Below, piece after piece: positions 3,583 through 7,596 of a DNA stretch of 7,596 nucleotides. This stretch comes from Nanobdellota archaeon (GTDB taxonomy: Archaea; Nanobdellota; Nanobdellia; Woesearchaeales; BS150m-G63): positions 1-7,596 of the forward strand of contig JAGLOT010000026.1 of NCBI GenBank assembly GCA_023137655.1, read 5' to 3'. The translations under genes were made by a program, and so were the position numbers. The notes beneath the pieces are model-generated. The model had not been told where the DNA came from. It was given only the letters and a program-made list of their open reading frames with translations, and ran no database searches. The first letter of the stretch is position 1, and each line of letters opens with the position of its first letter.

Positions 3583-6054
3583 GGGTCCAATGTCTGGGCC
3601 TAAAGAAGATTCTAAAGATTGCCCTTCACTTGAATAATTTTCTGCAATATTTGTTGAATCTGAATTTGATATAGAATCTTGAGCTAATGAAGTTTCAAAA
3701 GAAATTGGAGTTCCTCTGGCCAATGAATCTAAGGGTATACTAAGTGAATCTGGACTAATTGTTCCTGCGATTATTCCACTAACATAACTCATAGTAGTAT
3801 CTGCAAATGCACTTGATGTATCTGATGATATGGTAGAAGAATCTGGACTAGTGGGCTCTGAAGTTAATCCCCTAACATAACTCATGGTAGTATCTGCAGC
3901 AAAACTTGTTGAGTCTGCAACTAATTGTACTAATGGAGTTACAACTGCACTTGTTGAATCTGGTGTACCAAATCCTTCAATTACGTCCCTTACACTGGTG
4001 GAACTATAGGCATCAAAATTTGTTTCCGCGAATTGATTACTTGTATGGGTTGAATCCACAGGAGATATAGTGGCTGGAGTTACAGGAGTTTCAAAAGAAC
4101 TTGGAGTTCCTCTGGCCAATGAATCTAAGGGTATACTAGGTGAATCTGGACTAGTTGTTCCTGCGATTATTCCACTAACATAACTCATAGTAGTATCTGT
4201 AAATGCACTTGTTGAATCTATACCCATTTGGGTTAGTGTATCTGCAGCAAAACTTGTTGAATCTGGTATAATGCTGAACCTTGGAAGTTCAATAGTTTGT
4301 TGAGTAAATTCCTCATTAATATTATCTTGCCAAGGCATTATTGAAATTGGATATTGCTTGAATTCTGGTAATATCTCTTCAGGCATAGTAAGATTTTGAG
4401 ATTCTTGTACTGATTCAGTATATGTAGTATCTGTAAAAGAAGCTTGTCCAGTAATTGAGTGGCCTCCTAAATCAAATGTTTGATGATGAATTGTGCCCTC
4501 TCTACCATCAAGAATATCTATAACTTGCTCATATCCATCAATACCTGAGATTGTTTGAGTTACATTATTATGAATTATATTAAATTTCTCAGTTCTTTCA
4601 CTCGAATCCAATTCATCCCATTCATCCATCAAATCTTGAAGTGAACCTGCTTGATAATCTAAATTTAAACGATAAGAAGTTTCTAATGATTCTGCACTTG
4701 TGCTAAAGTCAAAAAAATCTGGTTGAATAAAACTTGTAGTATTTTGTAATGATTCATATTGAGGGGTTGATGTATGATCTATATTCCATGATGCTATAAG
4801 TGCACCTAAATCAAAATGATAACAATCTTTTATATCTGATAAGGATGTTTCAGCAATCTGATATGATGTATCTGCTAATACTGATGAAACTGAATCTGGT
4901 ACTTGAGAAAGTGAATCTAATAATGATAAATCGTCACTAACTGTATATGCATTATCCCAACCATAATTAGTTACATCAAGGATATTTCCAACTCTAATTG
5001 AATCTAAACCTAATGAATCTAAAACTGCTACGTTTTCATTTAGCTCTCTTGCTACAATGGCATATCTTGAATTTCCGCCATCATCAAACCAAACATTATC
5101 TGGGTTTTCATTACTTGAAACATGTGCTATTGGTGTATAAGTTGGTGCTTCAAAAACTTCGGGTGAATAACCAGTTAGATTAGAAAAATCAATGGTTAAT
5201 TTATCTCCCATTTCAATGAAATTAGGATTTGGAATATTATTATCTGCTGCAATATCTCGCCAAGCATCTTCAACAGAAATATCTAAATTATTATTTGTAA
5301 TGTAATCGTCTGCAATTTTCCATAGGGAATCTCCATCTTTCACAATATAGGTTTTTGCTGGAGATGTTAAACTATGCAAATGAGCTGGTAAGTCTTGCAT
5401 GGCTGAATCTAAATCAAAATTAGCACTCAGTTGATATGTTTGATACATATCATCTATGCTAACAGGAAGCTCTACAACCTCATTATTAGGATTATATTCA
5501 TCTGATAATGTGCCCATTATACCATCCCATGTTGCATTAGATCCTATTTGGTGATCTGATGTACCCACAAAATTATCCCAAGTTGAAGTGACTGAGTCTG
5601 AAAAGTCATCAATTGCTTTATCTAAATCAAAATTAACGCCTAGTTGATATGCGTTGTTTGCATCATTATGTGCATTGTTTGCATCATTAAACAGGCCCTT
5701 AATATTAGATATTGAATCTGAAAGAGAAATTCCATCATTTGGACTTGCATCTGAATCAAATAGATTTTGGTAGAGTAATGTTCCACTTATACCTGCCCCA
5801 ATACCTATAGCAGTTAAACCAATACCTGTGGTTTTTGGATGGGCTCTACACCATTCCATACCATTGCCTAAAATTTCAGTGATTGAATTATCACCAGAAT
5901 ACATACTCCTAACATCCTTTTTTAATATATTCCAATCTGATTTAAGTTTTTTATTAAGCTCTTTCTGCTCTGCCCTGTTGGATTTAATTCCTGATTTAAG
6001 TTTAGAAATTTTTTTTCCTAACCATCCATCAGATTTATTGTTTTCTTTAGACAT
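3148..6054 (-). CDS. Large membrane-anchored LysM surface protein with Ser/Thr/Asp-rich repeats
   Basis: No named full-length family is recognised. The 968-residue protein has a basic N-terminal tail (14 Lys in the first 74 residues), a GMEWC motif (65-69), and one hydrophobic segment (about 75-96), then a huge ectodomain. That ectodomain has only 11 Lys and one Cys (C411), with no Lys between 567 and 934. Domains in order: the block shared with the 404-residue paralogue (101-183); a LysM domain (235-289: YIVKDGDSLWKIA, then IAADNNIPNPNFIEMGDKLTI); an NENPDNVWFDDGGNS motif with a second LysM-like stretch (326-362); an uncharacterised region with several YxL/YQI segments (370-590); a Ser/Thr/Asp/Pro-rich repeat region (598-810) with DTTMSYV three times; and a strand-rich C-terminal part (about 825-968). 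LysM domains bind N-acetylglucosamine-type glycans. The start at 6054 follows a TATA box near 6128; no ribosome-binding site is clear. The role as adhesin or envelope-binding protein is inferred. Confidence 0.88.
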   Translation of the reverse strand: MSKENNKSDGWLGKKISKLKSGIKSNRAEQKELNKKLKSDWNILKKDVRSMYSGDNSITEILGNGMEWCRAHPKTTGIGLTAIGIGAGISGTLLYQNLFDSDASPNDGISLSDSISNIKGLFNDANNAHNDANNAYQLGVNFDLDKAIDDFSDSVTSTWDNFVGTSDHQIGSNATWDGIMGTLSDEYNPNNEVVELPVSIDDMYQTYQLSANFDLDSAMQDLPAHLHSLTSPAKTYIVKDGDSLWKIADDYITNNNLDISVEDAWRDIAADNNIPNPNFIEMGDKLTIDFSNLTGYSPEVFEAPTYTPIAHVSSNENPDNVWFDDGGNSRYAIVARELNENVAVLDSLGLDSIRVGNILDVTNYGWDNAYTVSDDLSLLDSLSQVPDSVSSVLADTSYQIAETSLSDIKDCYHFDLGALIASWNIDHTSTPQYESLQNTTSFIQPDFFDFSTSAESLETSYRLNLDYQAGSLQDLMDEWDELDSSERTEKFNIIHNNVTQTISGIDGYEQVIDILDGREGTIHHQTFDLGGHSITGQASFTDTTYTESVQESQNLTMPEEILPEFKQYPISIMPWQDNINEEFTQQTIELPRFSIIPDSTSFAADTLTQMGIDSTSAFTDTTMSYVSGIIAGTTSPDSPSIPLDSLARGTPSSFETPVTPATISPVDSTHTSNQFAETNFDAYSSTSVRDVIEGFGTPDSTSAVVTPLVQLVADSTSFAADTTMSYVRGLTSEPTSPDSSTISSDTSSAFADTTMSYVSGIIAGTISPDSLSIPLDSLARGTPISFETSLAQDSISNSDSTNIAENYSSEGQSLESSLGPDIGPQNLNMTEETIVPLFSYNAEDRIITAENLTGEYTMVILDRGGNPIAHRYFPEINSDLEFMVFTPSLEFNGSSIPIPISEGVTVDLYSAEFNNLSERDQLIGYTNLLPTIVNKSNEIRWVEGKLEFGEDGSINEDEYIGSYTVLLN
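3691..3815 (-). repeat. Direct repeat copy A (125 bp) in the Ser/Thr-rich region
   Basis: This 125-bp stretch matches 4087-4211 with four base differences and an offset of exactly 396 bp (132 codons), so the frame is kept. It encodes the end of AFADTTMSYVSG through IPLDSLARGTP. All four differences change an amino acid. Confidence 0.92.
3820..3918 (-). repeat. Diverged third repeat unit in the Ser/Thr-rich region
   Basis: This segment carries ADSTSFAADTTMSYVRG followed by a SPDSS-type tail, related to the two 125-bp copies but shorter and more diverged. Its 23-bp stretch at 3890-3912 nearly repeats 4238-4260, giving DSTSFAADT twice in the protein. The repeats build a longer low-complexity stalk-like region. 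Confidence 0.7.
4087..4211 (-). repeat. Direct repeat copy B (125 bp) in the Ser/Thr-rich region
   Basis: Partner of 3691-3815. It encodes AFTDTTMSYVSG through IPLDSLARGTP. The near-identity and the exact multiple-of-three spacing point to a recent in-frame duplication. Confidence 0.92.
4969..5079 (-). other. Possible second, divergent LysM-like stretch in the 968-aa protein
   Basis: Residues 326-362 read GGNSRYAIVARELNENVAV, then LDSLGLDSIRVGNILDVTN. The pattern of a Gly start, an I-A helix, NVAVL, and a final I-R-V-G-N-I-L-D-V strand fits the two-helix, two-strand layout of LysM, but the GDTL-type opening is lost. Treat it as tentative. Confidence 0.4.
5188..5352 (-). other. LysM domain of the 968-aa protein
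   Basis: Residues 235-289 show a clear LysM: an opening strand and loop YIVKDGDSLWKIA, an expanded middle (YITNNNLDISVEDAW), then RDIAADNNIPNPNFIEMGDKLTI with the closing strand. LysM domains bind peptidoglycan, chitin and related N-acetylglucosamine polymers. Most archaea make no peptidoglycan, so a target on another organism or on an archaeal glycan is plausible but unproven. Confidence 0.85.
5506..5754 (-). repeat. Paralogous block, copy 2 (matches 2674-2901)
   Basis: This encodes residues 101-183 of the 968-residue protein. It is about 93% identical in DNA to 2674-2901 by hand alignment, except for a 21-bp tandem duplication present only here. Confidence 0.9.
5651..5692 (-). repeat. Tandem 21-bp duplication
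   Basis: Two adjacent 21-bp units (5651-5671 and 5672-5692) differ at few positions and encode NDANNAH followed by NDANNAY. The paralogue has only one unit (DDANNAY), so the duplication followed the split of the two genes, or was lost in the smaller one. Confidence 0.85.
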
Positions 6055-6123
6055 TTAACTTATAACCCATTTTTTCCTAAATTGAACTTATTAGATATTG
6101 TATGAATAAATGATAAGGTTATA

Positions 6124-6137
6124 TTTATAAATCTTTC
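6124..6137 (-). promoter_or_regulatory. BRE/TATA promoter of the 968-aa gene
   Basis: On the minus strand GAAAGA (6132-6137) precedes TTTATAAA (6124-6131), identical to the promoter core of the 404-residue gene. Downstream, 6087-6103 also matches 3071-3087 at 15 of 17 bases, so the promoter and leader appear to have been duplicated with the gene. A leader of about 45 nt is expected. Confidence 0.75.
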
Positions 6138-6146
6138 TATTTTTAT

Positions 6147-6160
6147 TCACTATATAGTGA
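6147..6160 (-). promoter_or_regulatory. Perfect 14-bp palindrome, candidate operator
   Basis: TCACTATATAGTGA is a perfect palindrome placed 16 bp beyond the TATA box of the 968-residue gene, just upstream of its BRE. This is where an archaeal activator could bind. It also lies in the divergent gap before the radical SAM gene, about 67 bp from that start codon. A related site sits at the same spacing at 3122-3133. Confidence 0.45.
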
Positions 6161-6195
6161 TTACACTGATTCTTAACCTTAGGAAATAAGAAAAG

Positions 6196-6204
6196 TTTTA
6201 ATTA
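6196..6204 (+). promoter_or_regulatory. Possible TATA box of the radical SAM gene
   Basis: TTTTAATTA, preceded by an A-rich AAGAAAAG, is centred about 27 nt upstream of the ATG at 6227, which suits a leaderless transcript. The TTTTTATAAAT nearer the ATG looks more like a TATA box but is too close to the start codon to direct this gene. Confidence 0.45.
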
Positions 6205-6226
6205 CTTTAAAAAACTTTTTATAAAT

Positions 6227-7596
6227 ATGATAACCATAATCGACTGCTATACAGATGAACCTTCTGGCCTAGGTGTCCCACCTTATTTGGGGACATATCC
6301 AAGATATATCTTTGCAGAATTAAAGAAAAGAGGATATAATCCAAACTATCTAACCATAGATGATGTTAGATTATGGAAAAATCATGATTCTTTTCCTCAA
6401 AATAAAGAAAAAGATATGAAAACAAATATTAAAATTTATAATTTAACAAAAAACTACAAAAATGTTAATAGGATTTTACATGAAACAGGAATTCTGGTTG
6501 TAATTGCGGGTGTAAATGTTCCTGGCAAATATTTAAGGGCAGTGCCTGGAACTTTAAAAGAGGTTTCTTCTTATATTAAGGAATTTGAATGTCAAAAAAT
6601 TTTAACTGGTCCTGCTGCTTTACTTGGCTCATCTCTTGAAGGTGGAAAAATAGCAAGAAAAGCAAAAGAAAATGTTTTTGATTTAACAGATTTCAATTAT
6701 TTAGATGTAAATGATTATAAAAAAATTAATCCTGAACTTGGAACTGATCTTCTTGACCAAATCCCTTGGGAAGTTATTGCAGAGATTGAAACAGGCAGAG
6801 GATGCAATATTGGAAAATGTTCTTTTTGTACAGAACCATTGAAATCCTGCATTGAATATAGGAAAAGTAATGATATAATCAAAGAAATTAAATCTTTATC
6901 AGAAAAAGGGGTTAAACATTTTAGGATTGGAAAGCAGACTTGTTTTTACTCCTATAAGAATTCTGATGTAAAAGAAATTGAGAAAATTCTGAAAGAAACT
7001 GCTAAATTAAAACCAAAAACATTTCATATAGATAATGTAAATCCAAATAAGGTTATAACTGAAAAAGGCAAAAAAATAACAGAATTAATTGTTAAATATT
7101 GTACCTCTGGAAATGTTGCTGCATTTGGAATTGAATCTTTTGACCCAGAAGTTGTAAAATTAAATACATTAAATACATCACCAATTGTTGCGAATAAAGC
7201 AATTAAAATAATTAATGAATTTGGTTCTGAAAGGGGTGAAAATGGGATGCCTAAATTTTTACCAGGGATAAATTTACTATTTGGATTAATTGGGGAAAAT
7301 AAAGACACTCATAAAAGAAATGTGGATGCTTTACATAAGATTATTGAAAATAATTGTTTAATTAGGCGATTAAATGTAAGGCAGGTAACCCCTTATCCTG
7401 GAACTAGATTATTTGAAGAAGCCAAAAATAAATATTTGAAGAAAAACGGGAAATATTATTGGAAATGGAGAAATGAAATACGGCAAGAATTTGACCTTCC
7501 AATGTTGAAAAAAGTAGTTCCTAAGGGCACAATATTAAAAGACGTTTATTTTGAAATTTATGATGGAAAAACAACTTTTGGAAGACAATTTGGTAC
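6227..7596 (+). CDS. COG1031-type archaeal radical SAM protein (3' end beyond window)
   Basis: An open frame of 456 codons runs off the right edge. It matches the archaeal radical SAM family COG1031 (Fe-S oxidoreductase with a C-terminal helix-hairpin-helix), whose reaction is unknown to me. Family marks are the opening DCYTDEPSGLGVPPY, VVIAGVNVPGKYL (about 91-103), the cluster motif GRGCNIGKCSFCTEP with C193, C198 and C201, HFRIGKQ (231-237), HIDNVNP (267-273), AAFGIES (298-304, SAM-binding strand), LPGINLLFGLIGE (345-357), RRLNVRQVTPYPGT (380-393), and PMLKKVVPKGT near 425-435. I would expect roughly another 100 residues with the HhH domain past the edge. The spacing CX4CX2C is not the classical CX3CX2C. 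The start at 6227 gives the conserved N-terminus immediately. It is transcribed divergently from the surface-protein genes. Confidence 0.88.
   Translation, partial: MITIIDCYTDEPSGLGVPPYLGTYPRYIFAELKKRGYNPNYLTIDDVRLWKNHDSFPQNKEKDMKTNIKIYNLTKNYKNVNRILHETGILVVIAGVNVPGKYLRAVPGTLKEVSSYIKEFECQKILTGPAALLGSSLEGGKIARKAKENVFDLTDFNYLDVNDYKKINPELGTDLLDQIPWEVIAEIETGRGCNIGKCSFCTEPLKSCIEYRKSNDIIKEIKSLSEKGVKHFRIGKQTCFYSYKNSDVKEIEKILKETAKLKPKTFHIDNVNPNKVITEKGKKITELIVKYCTSGNVAAFGIESFDPEVVKLNTLNTSPIVANKAIKIINEFGSERGENGMPKFLPGINLLFGLIGENKDTHKRNVDALHKIIENNCLIRRLNVRQVTPYPGTRLFEEAKNKYLKKNGKYYWKWRNEIRQEFDLPMLKKVVPKGTILKDVYFEIYDGKTTFGRQFG

Noticed and set aside
4998..5183. Plus-strand 61-codon open frame inside the 968-aa gene
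   Set aside because: Short, antisense and Leu/His-rich in the way expected from reverse-reading Asn/Asp/Ser codons.
5188..5352. Phage or bacterial cell-wall hydrolase carrying LysM
   Set aside because: No peptidase, amidase, lysozyme or other catalytic motif is visible anywhere in the 968 residues, and the gene lies among chromosomal archaeal genes.
5828..6058. Plus-strand hydrophobic open frame opposite the N-terminus of the 968-aa protein
   Set aside because: It mirrors the charged N-terminal tail and anchor on the other strand; no promoter or family resemblance.
6055..6226. Small RNA or tRNA gene in the divergent gap
   Set aside because: No cloverleaf or stable GC-rich stem is visible; the gap is explained by two promoters and a palindrome.
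7024..7308. Minus-strand 94-codon open frame inside the radical SAM gene
   Set aside because: Antisense to strongly conserved COG1031 motifs, so it is a shadow frame.

Overview
The window looks like chromosomal DNA from an AT-rich archaeon, most likely a DPANN-type lineage of the Woesearchaeota/Pacearchaeota kind. The basis is gene content and promoter style. There is an archaeal RNase P Rpp21/Rpr2 subunit, an archaeal Dph2 fragment, and a COG1031 radical SAM protein, a family I know mainly from archaea. TATA boxes sit about 26-28 nt upstream of several start codons, as expected for leaderless transcripts. The lineage is inferred, not shown by a marker gene. I saw no tRNA, rRNA, CRISPR array or transposase.

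Layout: (1) Positions 1-393 hold the C-terminal end of phosphoenolpyruvate synthase, followed by a T-rich terminator-like tract. (2) Positions 458-769 encode RNase P protein component 4. (3) Positions 801-1049 encode only the first ~82 residues of the diphthamide enzyme Dph2. The frame stops just after the GHSE motif and runs by a 10-bp overlap into (4) a small multi-pass membrane protein at 1040-1426. (5) A DUF212/divergent PAP2 membrane protein lies convergently at 1400-1789 on the minus strand, overlapping the previous gene by 27 bp. (6) Two tandem minus-strand genes, 1825-3039 (404 aa) and 3148-6054 (968 aa), encode paralogous membrane-anchored proteins with large, acidic, lysine-poor predicted ectodomains. 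(7) A divergently transcribed COG1031 radical SAM protein starts at 6227 and runs off the right edge.

The most interesting part is the 4.2-kb pair in (6). Both proteins have a short N-terminal tail, a GMxWC motif just before a single hydrophobic segment, a shared block after it, a LysM or LysM-like domain, and an N-x-NPDN-x-W-x-DD motif. The larger one adds a long Ser/Thr/Asp-rich repeat region and a C-terminal strand-rich domain. Their promoters share a BRE/TATA core and an ACT-N4-AGT inverted motif at the same distance from the TATA box. Repeat copies differ mostly by amino-acid-changing substitutions. Together this suggests a duplicated, probably co-regulated cell-surface glycan-binding or adhesin-like module. 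That role is inference; no catalytic domain is visible in either protein.

The flanking genes are housekeeping or conserved genes, so the surface-protein pair appears to sit in a chromosomal context, not on an obvious mobile element.
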